The position numbers and the translations under genes are program-made. DNA of 64,000 nt. Origin: Flavobacterium ginsengisoli. Lineage in GTDB: Bacteria; Bacteroidota; Bacteroidia; Flavobacteriales; Flavobacteriaceae. The stretch lies in contig NZ_CP121110.1 of assembly GCF_029625315.1 (NCBI RefSeq), positions 4,818,501-4,882,500 on the forward strand. Reading direction: 5' to 3'. The first letter of the stretch is position 1; each line of letters opens with the position of its first letter. Shown here one piece after another: positions 27,749-36,473 of this stretch. The notes under the pieces are model-generated. The model made no database searches. It was not told the origin of the DNA and saw only the letters and a list, made by a program, of their open reading frames with translations.

Positions 27749-28381
27749 TTATAGAGTGATAAATAATTCTTCGTGTGATTTTCTAACTTTTTTGTGATGC
27801 TGAGATTTGTCGTCATCATGTCTGTAACCTACAGTTGCAATAACTGAAGCATTTAGGCCTAATTTATCGAAACCTAAGATTTCATTAAATTGAGCCGCAT
27901 TGAAACCTTCCATTGGTGTTGCATCAATTTTTAAGTCAGCAACTGCATTTAATAAGTTCCCCAAAGCTAAGTAAGTTTGTTTTGCAGTCCAGATGTGTTT
28001 TGCATCTTCAGATAAATTTGAAATTACATTTTTCATCATATCGCTAAATCCGCCTAAAGCTTCTGTAGGAACACCTCTTACTTCACTGATGTTGCTGATG
28101 TATTTGTCAACAGAACCTGCATCAAGACTTAAGTCGTTTGCAAAAATGAATAGGTGAGAAGCATCAGTAATTTGAGTTTGCCCCCAAGCTGCACCTTTTA
28201 ATTTTTCTCTCAATTCTGGATTTTCAACAATAACTACTTTGTAAGGTTGTAATCCGTATGAAGAAGCGCTTAATCTAACCGCTTCTTTTAATGTATTTAA
28301 ATCAGCTTCTGATATCTTTTTTGAAGCATCATATTGTTTAACTGCGTATCTCCAATTTTGATTGTCTAAGAAATTGCTCAT
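27749..28381 (-). CDS. NAD(P)H-dependent nitroreductase family oxidoreductase
   Basis: 210 residues, complete. FMN-binding nitroreductase fold: NWRYAVKQYDASKKISE at the start (NfsB-like R-x-S/A-x-R/K-x-y/f position), LKEAVRLSASSYGLQPYKVVIV near 30, then ALGNLLNAVADLKIDATPMEGFN near 145 and VIATVGYRHDDDK near 185. It reduces quinones, nitro compounds or flavins. It starts 12 bases after marR ends and is followed by yceI, so it is under MarR control. Confidence 0.9.
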   Translation of the reverse strand: MSNFLDNQNWRYAVKQYDASKKISEADLNTLKEAVRLSASSYGLQPYKVVIVENPELREKLKGAAWGQTQITDASHLFIFANDLSLDAGSVDKYISNISEVRGVPTEALGGFSDMMKNVISNLSEDAKHIWTAKQTYLALGNLLNAVADLKIDATPMEGFNAAQFNEILGFDKLGLNASVIATVGYRHDDDKSQHHKKVRKSHEELFITL

Positions 28382-28393
28382 ATTTTTATTACT

Positions 28394-28852
28394 TTATTTG
28401 TTGGTTCTATATTTTTCTAATAGTTGATTTAGGAAAACCAATTCTTCTGGTTTTAAATTATTTGCAAATGTTTGCTCATGCTCATCTACTTTTGGATCTA
28501 GTTCTTTCAATACATCTAATCCTTTTTGTGTAATCGAAACTTCAATTTTTCTTCGATTATCAGGACAGACATTTCGCGTTACAAAATCCTTTAATAATAG
28601 TTTATCTACCAAACGTGTTGTGTTGCTCGTTTTAGCAAGCATTCTCTCTTGTATCACGCACATATTAGCAGGTTTTCCTTTTTGTCCTCTTAATATACGT
28701 AACACATTATACTGTTCTCCAGATAAATCATACGGTTTGATCAACTCGTTGAAATGATCCTGAATCACATTTTGCGTGTACATGATATTCAGAATAACTT
28801 TTTTCGCATTATCCATCTTAACCGTACTCTTAATAACCTCTTCAATTGTCAT
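28394..28852 (-). CDS. MarR family transcriptional regulator
   Basis: 152 residues. Winged helix with NVIQDHFNELIKPYDLSGEQYNVLRIL near 30, recognition region CVIQERMLAKTSNTTRLVDKLLLKDFVTR near 84-112 and the wing CPDNRRKIEVSITQKG. First gene of the marR-nitroreductase-yceI operon. Two copies of TTGTATATACAA lie within 60 bases upstream of its ATG, so it likely represses its own operon and is released by an electrophile, quinone or phenolic ligand (inference from the family). Confidence 0.92.
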   Translation of the reverse strand: MTIEEVIKSTVKMDNAKKVILNIMYTQNVIQDHFNELIKPYDLSGEQYNVLRILRGQKGKPANMCVIQERMLAKTSNTTRLVDKLLLKDFVTRNVCPDNRRKIEVSITQKGLDVLKELDPKVDEHEQTFANNLKPEELVFLNQLLEKYRTNK

Positions 28853-28867
28853 AGTCGTAAGTGTATA

Positions 28868-28911
28868 ATTTGTATATACAAATGTATAACTTTTAATAGT
28901 TGTATATACAA
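28868..28911. promoter_or_regulatory. Twin MarR operators
   Basis: ATTTGTATATACAAAT (28868-28883) and TTGTATATACAA (28900-28911) are two perfect palindromes with identical cores. Their centres are 30 bp apart, about three helical turns, and lie 23 and 53 bases upstream of the marR start. Such an arrangement would let two MarR dimers bind the same face of the DNA. Confidence 0.8.
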
Positions 28912-29140
28912 ATGTTGTGTTAATTTTTTGTTAACATGAATAAAAAGGCTTTTTTAAAGAACTAAAAGAATAGTTTTCGATATTAAAATTAAAGTAATTT
29001 TTTAATATAACGTATTGATATGTTGTATATTAATGATTTTTTAAAACTAAAAGAAAGTTTTGATTTTAAATATTAGTCAAATGACTTTTTGTAAGATATT
29101 TTAAAAGTGTAAAACCTTAAAAATCAACTAGATTTATGAT

Positions 29141-30717
29141 TTATTGGAATTCTGAGAGCAGAAAACCTTTTGCAATTTGCTTGAAATTGGCAATTTCATT
29201 GTTTATCCAAGCTTCATCATGTCCCAATTCTTTGGCAATTACTCTAGCTGTTTTCTCCGAAACTTCAATTGCAGCTCTAGCATCTAAGAATAATAAACGA
29301 ACTCTTCTTGCCAGTATATCATCAACAGTTCTTGCCATTTCGTAACGAATTGCCCACACGACTTCTGCCATTGTAAATTCGTGATTAGAATGCAGTTTTT
29401 CTTTTAATGTCTGTTCGCTTTCTTGCAACTCGATTATTTTCGGAATATCTGTACCATATATATAGAGGTGATTTTCTCTATCAAGTGAAGTGGTAGGTTG
29501 GCTTCCGTGAATAGAAAGATGTTCTGTTGTACAGGTTCTCTTTGGTAATTTGCCTGTTTTGATGGCTTTGTCAATTATATCTTCAGCAATTTTTCGATAG
29601 GTAGTCCATTTTCCTCCTGTAATGGTAATGAGACCAGTTTCAGAAACTATAATTTTATGGCTTCTAGAAACTTCTTTAGTGCTTTTACCTTCTTCTTTTG
29701 GAGCTGCCAAAGGGCGTAATCCTGCAAAAACAGCTAACACATCTTTTCTTTCAGGTTTTTTTGCAAGGAATCGCTGGGCTGTTTCAAGTACAAATTGAAT
29801 TTCGCTTTCTAAAGCAATTGGTTCTAAACTTTGTTTTTTTATTAAAGTATCAGTCGTGCCAACTACAACTCGATTATGCCATGGAACTGCAAATAAAACT
29901 CTTCCGTCTTTTGTTTTCGGAATCATTAAGGCATGATCGCCAGGCAGAAATGATTTATCAAAAACCAAATGAATTCCTGGCTTGGGACAATGTATTTTTT
30001 ATAAACATTATCATTGAGTTTCATAATAGCATTTGTAAAAACTCCTGTAGCATTTATAATAGCAGAACCTTTTAAATCATATTTAATTCCGCTTTCTTGA
30101 TCCTGAACCTGAACTCCAATTACTTGATTGTTATTGTCTTTTAATAAATTAACAACCTTAGTATAATTTAAAACACAAGCTCCGTTTTCTACTGCAGTTT
30201 GGGCAAGATTGACAGCAAGACGAGAATCATCAAATTGTCCATCGTGATAAATTACGCCATTTACCAAACCATTTTCTTCTACGTTAGGAAGCATTTCAAT
30301 AGTTCTCTTTTTCGAAAGATATTTTGAACTGCCCAAACTTAAACCCCCAGATAAAAGATCATAGATTTTTAGTCCAATAGTGTAAAAGTAACCGCTTAAC
30401 CAATGATAATTCGGAATAATAAAAGATTGGTTTTTTACCAAATGACTTGCGTTTTGTGCCAATAATCCTCGTTCTTTTAATGCTTCTCTAACTAAATGCA
30501 CGTCTCCTTGTGCCAAATAGCGTACTCCGCCATGAACTAGTTTAGTGCTTCGGCTTGAAGTTCCTTTTGCAAAATCTACCGCTTCAAATAAAACGGTTTT
30601 ATACCCACGACTTACCGCATCAATTGCAGTTCCTAGTCCGCTTGCACCTCCACCAATAATTATTATGTCCCAATTTTCTGTATTTTGTAGTTTTAGTAAC
30701 TGCTCTGAGCGATTCAT
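29141..30717 (-). CDS. glpD: Aerobic glycerol-3-phosphate dehydrogenase (one frame break)
   Basis: About 525 residues when joined. FAD-dependent membrane-associated enzyme that oxidises glycerol-3-phosphate to DHAP and feeds the quinone pool. N-terminal FAD motif DIIIIGGGASGLGTAIDAVS, then SSRSTKLVHGGVRYLAQGD; middle ARFALV-like domain GDHALMIPKTKDGRVLFAVPW; C-terminal helical cap. The frame breaks near 29971-29977; one extra C/G (minus-strand CAGGGAATTC rather than CAGGAATTC) restores VPSQGIHLVFDKSFLPGDH. No glpK or glpF lies nearby. Confidence 0.92.
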
Positions 30718-30787
30718 ATCTTTTACGGGACTTTTTGTTTAAAGCAAACTTAACGAAATGAAATTAAAAATTGATGAAGAAAAAAGT

Positions 30788-30829
30788 TTCAGGCTTCAGG
30801 CTTCAGGTTTCAAGTTTCAAGTTTCAGGT
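30788..30829. repeat. Six in-phase TTCARGN heptamers
   Basis: ttcaggc, ttcaggc, ttcaggt, ttcaagt, ttcaagt, ttcaggt follow without interruption upstream of glpD. Perfect 7-base period for 42 bases. Confidence 0.8.
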
Positions 30830-30857
30830 TTTCGGTAGGCAACGTTAAACAAAAACA

Positions 30858-30888
30858 AACCCGACAGATTCATAGAACATGTCGGGTT
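30858..30888 (-). terminator. Terminator after the GNAT gene
   Basis: AACCCGACA (30858-30866) pairs with TGTCGGGTT (30880-30888), with a TTTGTTTTTG tract on the minus strand, 23 bases past the GNAT stop codon. Confidence 0.75.
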
Positions 30889-30910
30889 ATCAATTTTATA
30901 TATTGTTTAT

Positions 30911-31429
30911 TTAGATCAATCGTTTTTCAAATGCTTTTCTTGCAGAGCCTCTAAAATAGACTTCTCCGCAATACGTATATTTTAGTCTGTCTAAAATTTT
31001 CAACATCGGAGTATTATCGAAGTTTGTGTCTACTTTTATACTGTAAATTTTATTTTCGACAGATAAACTTTCGATGCTCTCAAATAGTTTGGTTGCAATT
31101 CCTTTTCCTTTTGCCAATTTCGAAACGGCTACACGATGCACAACAGTATAATTGCCATCAGTAAGCCATTTGCCTTCGATATTTTCGTAAGCAGGTTCTT
31201 TATCAAAAATAATAGCCGCATAAGCCAGAATGGATTCGTCCTCTGTAAAAACATATCCATAACCATTTTCGATATCATTTTTAATAGAAAGTTCGTTCGG
31301 ATAACCATCTTGCCACTGCGTGCTTCCGTCTAATCGTCTTTGTTCAATTGCATCTTGCAGTATTTCCCAAATTGCAGGTACTTCAGAAAGAACTGCTTTT
31401 CGTAATACTAACTGTTCTGTAGAATTCAT
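30911..31429 (-). CDS. GNAT family N-acetyltransferase
   Basis: 172 residues. Acyl-CoA-binding motif VHRVAVSKLAKGKGIATKLFESIESL (V-x-x-x-x-R/Q-x-x-G-x-G/A) near residues 98-123, with preceding strand EDESILAYAAIIFDKE and a C-terminal YCGEVYFRGSARKAFEK. Substrate not predictable. It lies 21 bases downstream of a YeeE gene on the same strand and shares the terminator at 30858, so it may be the last gene of the sulfur operon or simply read through. Confidence 0.85.
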   Translation of the reverse strand: MNSTEQLVLRKAVLSEVPAIWEILQDAIEQRRLDGSTQWQDGYPNELSIKNDIENGYGYVFTEDESILAYAAIIFDKEPAYENIEGKWLTDGNYTVVHRVAVSKLAKGKGIATKLFESIESLSVENKIYSIKVDTNFDNTPMLKILDRLKYTYCGEVYFRGSARKAFEKRLI

Positions 31430-31450
31430 TTTTTAGTTTACTATATAAAA

Positions 31451-31927
31451 TTAATGAGGCAATTTATCTTTAATCAAACCGTAAACCCAAGTTCCAGCAA
31501 TTGCACTTAATAAAGTAACTACAATTACAGTGGCGCCTGTGCCAATTTGAGCAAAAAGCGGACCTGGACAAGCTCCAGTAATAGCCCATCCGAAACCGAA
31601 TAATAAGCCACCGTAAATTTGTCCTTTATTAAAAGTCTTTGGTTGGATTTCGATTTTTTCGCCATCAAGAGTTTTGATGTTGAATTTTTTAATCAATTGT
31701 ACCGATATTAATCCAACTACGACAGCGCATCCAATTACGCCATACATGTGAAATGACTCTAGATTGAACATCTCTTGAATACGAAACCAGCTGATGATTT
31801 CTGCTTTTACGAATACAATTCCGAAAAAGATACCAACGACTAAATACTTAAGATTTCCCAATGCAGTTTCTTTTTTCTGGCTTGCGTTGATTCCTTCGCT
31901 GTCTATATTTTTATTTTCTAAATTCAT
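31451..31927 (-). CDS. YeeE/YedE family transporter subunit B
   Basis: 158 residues with four membrane helices. The second half carries the family signature GQIYGGLLFGFGWAITGACPGPLFAQIG, with a conserved Cys in the ACPGP turn. YeeE/YedE proteins move thiosulfate or other reduced sulfur through Cys relays. It pairs with the other YeeE gene 10 bases upstream, forming the split two-gene version seen in many Bacteroidota, just downstream of an MBL-rhodanese enzyme. Confidence 0.9.
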   Translation of the reverse strand: MNLENKNIDSEGINASQKKETALGNLKYLVVGIFFGIVFVKAEIISWFRIQEMFNLESFHMYGVIGCAVVVGLISVQLIKKFNIKTLDGEKIEIQPKTFNKGQIYGGLLFGFGWAITGACPGPLFAQIGTGATVIVVTLLSAIAGTWVYGLIKDKLPH

Positions 31928-31937
31928 TTTCTAAATT

Positions 31938-32501
31938 TTAAAGTGAAAGAATATATGGTAAAATCAAAAGTGCCATTACAAAACCACCAATCATAAAACA
32001 GATAGTAGCTACCAATGATGGCCATTGTAAGTTTGATAATCCCATAATCGCGTGTCCGCTTGTGCATCCGCCAGCGTAACGAGTTCCGAAGCCAACTAAA
32101 AATCCGCCGACAACAATCATGATAAATCCGCGAAACGTTAGTAAACTTTCCCAAGAAAATAATTGTGCAGGAACCAAACCACTATGATCTGTGATTCCGT
32201 AAGTTGCTAATTTCTCTGATAATTCAGGAGCAATCTCTATCGGATTTGGATTCGATAAAAAATGAGCAGTGATAAAACCGCCTAGAAATATTCCTAAAAC
32301 AAAGAATAAATTCCAGCTTTCTTTTTTCCAGTCGTATTTAAAAAATGAAATATTCGCGGGAATACAAGCCGCACAAATATGACGAAGTGAAGAACTAATC
32401 CCGAAAGATTTATTCCCAATAATTAATAAAATTGGAACAGTTAATCCAATCAAAGGGCCTGCAACGTACCAAGGCCATGGTTCTTTTATTATTTCTAGCA
32501 T
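31938..32501 (-). CDS. YeeE/YedE family transporter subunit A
   Basis: 187 residues with about five membrane helices. Two family cores are visible: SSSLRHICAACIPANISFF near residue 35-55 (paired Cys) and GFLVGFGTRYAGGCTSGHAIMGLSNLQWPS near 135-160, the GGCTSGH motif that is the YeeE/YedE hallmark. Presumed importer or exporter of thiosulfate/sulfane sulfur together with subunit B. Between it and the upstream MBL-rhodanese gene lies a 122-base octamer-repeat block. Confidence 0.92.
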   Translation of the reverse strand: MLEIIKEPWPWYVAGPLIGLTVPILLIIGNKSFGISSSLRHICAACIPANISFFKYDWKKESWNLFFVLGIFLGGFITAHFLSNPNPIEIAPELSEKLATYGITDHSGLVPAQLFSWESLLTFRGFIMIVVGGFLVGFGTRYAGGCTSGHAIMGLSNLQWPSLVATICFMIGGFVMALLILPYILSL

Positions 32502-32509
32502 ATTTTTTT

Positions 32510-32620
32510 AGGTTCTAAGGTACTAAGATTCTAAGGTTCTAAGTTTTTTTAGATTCTGAGTTGTTAAGTCCTAAAGGTCAAAAATCTTAGAACCTTAGAA
32601 TCTTAGCAACTCAGAACCCT
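32510..32620. repeat. Octamer repeat hairpin in the sulfur operon
   Basis: Direct octamers (ttctaagg, tactaaga, ttctaagg, ttctaagt; about 32513-32545) with ttctgagt, tgttaagt and then inverted units (cttagaacctt, agaatcttagcaactcagaac; 32584-32618). The two arms can fold into a long hairpin between the MBL-rhodanese gene and yeeE. Confidence 0.75.
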
Positions 32621-32623
32621 TAA

Positions 32624-34040
32624 TTATTTTAATACTTTGCTTTGACAAACAAAATCTGATTTTGGAACATTGGTTTTAGAAATTGCTCCGAAACCACCTT
32701 CAACCTCAGAGAAATTTCTGAAGCCTCTTGCTTGAAGGATAGAAGCCGCAATCATACTTCTGTAACCTCCTGCGCAATGCAGATAAAAATGCTCATTTGG
32801 ATTAATGTCTTTTACCCAATCATTAATATAAGCGAGAGGTTTGCTGTAAGCATCGTCAATATGTTCTGCTTCGTATTCTGTTTCTTTACGAATATCTATT
32901 ACTTTGTCTTCGCCAAGTTTAAATTCATTAGCAAATTGCTCTGCTGTAATTCGGTTTACAGTGTCAATTTCGAAACCTGCATTTTGCCAAGCTTCAAAAC
33001 CGCCTTCCAAATGTCCGATAATCGTATCAAAACCTATACGGCTTAAACGAGTTACAGTTTCTTCTTCCATACCAGCAGCAGTAACCAATATAATTGGCTG
33101 TTTTACATCGGCAATTAAAGTTCCAACCCACGGTGCAAAATCACCGTTGATTCCAATATTTATAGACTGCGGAATAAATCCTTTACTGAAATCAGCAAGC
33201 ACTTCTTGTGTCTAGAATTAAAGCGCCAGTTTCTTCAGCTACAGCTTCAAAATCTTTTACGTTTATAGCTTTCATTCCGTTGTTTAAAACAGTCTCAAAA
33301 CTTTCATAGCCACCTTTGTTCATCGCGACATTCATGCTGAAATAGGCAGGAGGAGGTAATAAACCGTCAGTAACTTCTTTGATGAATTCTTCTTCGGTCA
33401 TATTAGCGCGTAAAGCATAATTGGTCGCTTTTTGATTTCCAATAGTAGAAACAGTTTCTTTGCTCATGTTTTTTCCGCAAGCACTTCCCGCACCATGCGC
33501 TGGGTAAACGATTACGTCATCAGCCAAAGTCATGATTTTATCTCTTAACGAATGATATAAAATTCCAGCTAATTGATCTTGTGTCATTCCAGCGGCTTTT
33601 TGAGCTAAATCTGGACGTCCAACATCTCCAATAAACAAAGTGTCTCCAGAGAAAATGGCGTGATCTTTTCCGTTTTCGTCAATCAGTAAAAAAGTAGTGC
33701 TTTCCATAGTATGTCCTGGAGTGTGCAATACTTTAATAGTTATTTTTCCGATTTTAAATTCCTGTCCGTCTTTTGCAGAAATGCAGTCAAATTCGCAGGC
33801 AGCATTTGGTCCGTAAACAATTGGAGCTCCAGTTTCTTTGCTTAAATCAACGTGACCCGAAACGAAATCGGCGTGAAAATGCGTTTCAAAAATATATTTT
33901 AGTTTAACGCCATCACGCTCTAAACGATCCAGATAAGGCTGAATTTCTCTAAGCGGATCAATAATGGCCGCTTCACCATTTGAAGTGATATAGTATGCAC
34001 CTTGAGCAAGGCATCCGGTGTAAATTTGTTCTATTTTCAT
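32624..34040 (-). CDS. MBL-fold persulfide dioxygenase-rhodanese fusion, CstB-like (one frame break)
   Basis: About 471 residues when joined. Residues 1-230 are a metallo-beta-lactamase domain of the ETHE1/CstB type: FETHFHADFVSGH, HTPGHTMEST, FSGDTLFIGDVGRPDLAQ and VYPAHGAGSACG. Two rhodanese domains follow; the first lacks the catalytic Cys (LVTAAGMEEE), the second has it (YLHCAGGYRS). The frame breaks at 33195-33200, GCAAGC for GCAGC, repaired to LDTRSAADFSKGFIP at the entry of the first rhodanese domain. It oxidises or transfers persulfide sulfur in the cytoplasm and heads the group with two YeeE transporters. Two dyads upstream suggest regulation by a Crp/Fnr-type protein. Confidence 0.9.
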
Positions 34041-34062
34041 GATAGGTATTGTAAAATGATGG

Positions 34063-34110
34063 GTTACAAAGGTAACTTTGTTTTTTAAAAAAATAGGTGA
34101 CTAATGTTAC
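34063..34110. promoter_or_regulatory. Promoter and paired dyads upstream of the MBL-rhodanese gene
   Basis: Minus-strand -7 box TACCTTTG (34074-34067) is overlapped by the dyad GTTAC-aaag-GTAAC (34063-34076). A second dyad GTGAC-taat-GTTAC lies at 34097-34110, centred about 43 bases upstream of the start point expected from the -7 box, a position typical for a class II Crp/Fnr activator. A near-identical dyad precedes tauE at 40692-40705. Confidence 0.55.
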
Positions 34111-34244
34111 AGAAATTAGGTTTTTATGTAAAAAAAAGTGGAGTTTGGCATATTTGATTGAGATAACTTAATTTTAAGTTGAGCAATTACGCTTTAAGCT
34201 TTAATTTTGCGTATGACGAATGTCATTTTAAAACAAAAAAGAAA

Positions 34245-34835
34245 ATGAACACACAGGACTTAATAGATCAAATTGCTTTTATAAAAGAAATTGATAAAGT
34301 AAAATACATTCAGCGCAAGACAAAATTGTTCAATAGCGACCGATGCGAAAATGATGCAGAACACAGCTGGCATTTGGCTTTAATGGCAATTGTTTTGGCA
34401 GAACATTCCAATGAACCGATTGATGTTTTGAAAGTCGTAAAAATGGTTTTGATCCATGATATTGTCGAAATTGACGCAGGCGACGTTTTTATTTATGATA
34501 CCGTAAAAAGTCATGACAATACAGATGAAGAACGTTTAGCCGCCAATAGAATTTTTGGATTACTGCCAGAAAAACAAGCCAAAGAGTTAATTGCTATTTG
34601 GGAAGAATTTGAAGCGGGAGAAACCAACGAAGCCAAATTTGCAAGATCTATGGACAGATTAGAGCCTTTGTTGCAAAACACATCAAACAACGGCGGAACT
34701 TGGAAAGAGTTCGGTGTGAAATACGATAAAGTTTACGAAAAGAAAAGTGTTATTAAAAATGGTTCGGAATCTTTATGGAATTATGCTGAAGGTTTGATTA
34801 ATGAAAGTGTAGAAAAAGGAATTTTGGAGAAATAG
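34245..34835 (+). CDS. HD domain phosphohydrolase (YfbR/HDDC2-like)
   Basis: 196 residues from the ATG at 34245 (MNTQDLIDQIAFIKEIDKVKYIQRKT); upstream in-frame TTG is rejected because the family starts here. HD metal site: DAEHSWHLALMAIVLAEH with the first His, VVKMVLIHDIVEIDAGD with the HD pair, and a final Asp in FARSMDRLEPLLQN. Related enzymes are 5'-deoxynucleotidases acting on dNMPs. A single gene on the plus strand, followed by a 28-bp perfect inverted repeat. Confidence 0.88.
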   Translation: MNTQDLIDQIAFIKEIDKVKYIQRKTKLFNSDRCENDAEHSWHLALMAIVLAEHSNEPIDVLKVVKMVLIHDIVEIDAGDVFIYDTVKSHDNTDEERLAANRIFGLLPEKQAKELIAIWEEFEAGETNEAKFARSMDRLEPLLQNTSNNGGTWKEFGVKYDKVYEKKSVIKNGSESLWNYAEGLINESVEKGILEK

Positions 34836-34871
34836 TTTCTTACCCTTTTTTAGCAATTATTCTACACAATC

Positions 34872-34973
34872 TTGTCATTTCGACGAAGGAGAAATCTTCG
34901 CAAGTAACTCCGCAACGAAAGTCAAATCTTTGTCGAGCTTCTTGTGAAGATTTCTCCTTCGTCGAAATGACAA
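34872..34973. repeat. Long perfect inverted repeat with TGTCATTTCGACGAAGG arms
   Basis: The 28-base left arm (34872-34899, beginning TTGTCATTTCGACGAAGG) is exactly matched in inverse at 34946-34973, with a 46-base loop containing AAGTAACTCCGCAACG. It lies between the HD phosphohydrolase and cydA. Looks like a dispersed intergenic palindrome family. Confidence 0.85.
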
Positions 34974-35090
34974 ACTGGATGTAACTCAAAAAATGACAAG
35001 TGTCATTTCTACCCTTTAAATTGTTGAAAAGTTTAACAAATATCAGACGATAAACTTTTTTTAAAGGGCGTTAATTCGGGTTCTAATGGT

Positions 35091-35098
35091 TAAATTTG
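35091..35098 (+). promoter_or_regulatory. Candidate -7 element for cydAB
   Basis: TAAATTTG matches TAnnTTTG and ends 26 bases before the cydA ATG at 35125; this favours that start over an in-frame ATG at 35086, which overlaps the box. Confidence 0.45.
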
Positions 35099-35124
35099 TG
35101 GAACTTCATAAACAAATTACCATT

Positions 35125-36471
35125 ATGGAAGAAATGCTCTTTTATGATCGAATGCAATTTGCCTTCACGATCACCTTTCATTATCTTTTTCCACAACTTA
35201 CAATGGGTCTTTCGTTGATCATTGTGTACTTCAAGTGGAAATATCTCAAAACTAAAGACGAACAATACAATCACGCCACCCATTTCTGGATGAAAATCTT
35301 CGCCCTCAATTTTGCAATGGGCGTTGTAACCGAATTCCGATGGAGTTTCAGTTTGGAACCAATTGGGCAAAATTCTCCGAACTTACTGGAGGAATCATTG
35401 GCCAGACATTGGCGATGGAAGGAATGTTCTCGTTCTTCCTAGAATCTTCTTTTCTTGGATTATTTTTGTTCGGAGAAAAACTACTCGGGCATAAATGGCA
35501 TTTTGTAACGGGATTGCTAATTATGATTGGTTCGTGGGCGAGCGGTTACCTAATTATTGCCACACATTCTTGGATGCAGAATCCTGTGGGTTACGAAATC
35601 TTAGAAAATGGAAAATTTGTATTGAATAATTTTCAAGCTTTATTCTTAAATCCTTGGCTTTGGCCTTCTTATCTGCACAATCAAGTCGCTTCTTTGGTAA
35701 CGAGTTCTTTTATTGTTGCTGGAATTGGAGCTTTCTATATTTTAAGTAAAAAGAATGTTGATTTCGGAAAATTATTCCTTAAGACGGGAGTAATCTTCGG
35801 ATTGATTTCGAGTGTTATTGTGGCTGTTCCAACAGGAGATTTATTGGCTAAAAATGTAGTGAAATACCAACCGGTAACTTTTGTCTGCGATGGAAGGAAT
35901 TTTTCATACCGAAAAGAAAGGTTCTGAAATTGTCTTAATCGGTCAGCCTGATGTAAAAGATAAAAAATTGGATAATAAAATCGCTGTTCCAAACATTCTA
36001 AGTTTCCTGACTTATGGAAACTGGGATCAGGAAATAAAAGGTTTAGATCAGTTTGAAGAAGACTTGCATCCAACGAATATTTCTGGATTGTATTATGCCT
36101 ATCATATTATGGTTGGACTCGGAACGGTTTTTATTGGACTGATGGTGCTTTCGCTTTTCCAATTAATTAGAGGAAAATTGTTTGAAACCAAATGGATTTT
36201 ATGGTCTCTGATGTTCATGATGCCGTTTCCGTACATTGCCAATACAACAGGCTGGTACACGGCCGAATTAGGAAGACAGCCTTGGTTGGTTTATAATTTA
36301 CTGAGAACGGCAGCTGGAGCTTCGCCAACGGTTTCTTCTGGAAACACCTTATTTACTCTACTCGGTTTTATTGGTTTATACCTTTTACTGGGAATGCTGT
36401 TTTTACTTTTAGTTGGGAAAATTATCAATAAAGGTCCTCGTCATGTGGAACTTTCAACAGAAAAAATATAA
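35125..36471 (+). CDS. cydA: Cytochrome bd ubiquinol oxidase subunit I (two frame breaks)
   Basis: About 448 residues when joined. Membrane quinol oxidase subunit that binds hemes b558, b595 and d. Motifs: MEEMLFYDRMQFAFTITFHYLFPQL with the His ligand H19, then MEFQFGTNWAKFS, and GWYTAELGRQPW near the C-terminus. The first break is near 35332: one missing G (ACCGGAATTCC read as ACCGAATTCC) restores VVTGIPMEFQFG. The second is at 35883-35888: GTCTGC for GCTGC, restoring VTFAAMEGIFHTE at the conserved Q-loop region. It starts at 35125, 26 bases past a -7 box, and ends two bases before cydB. Confidence 0.92.
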
Positions 36472-36473
36472 GT

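Noticed and set aside
32624..33202. Separate rhodanese gene downstream of the MBL gene
   Set aside because: The N-terminal residues of the rhodanese domain continue the MBL reading frame once the GCAAGC at 33195 is repaired, giving a normal fusion length.
32732..33215. Plus-strand frames of about 100 codons opposite the MBL-rhodanese gene
   Set aside because: They lack domain-like sequence and lie entirely antisense to a conserved gene.
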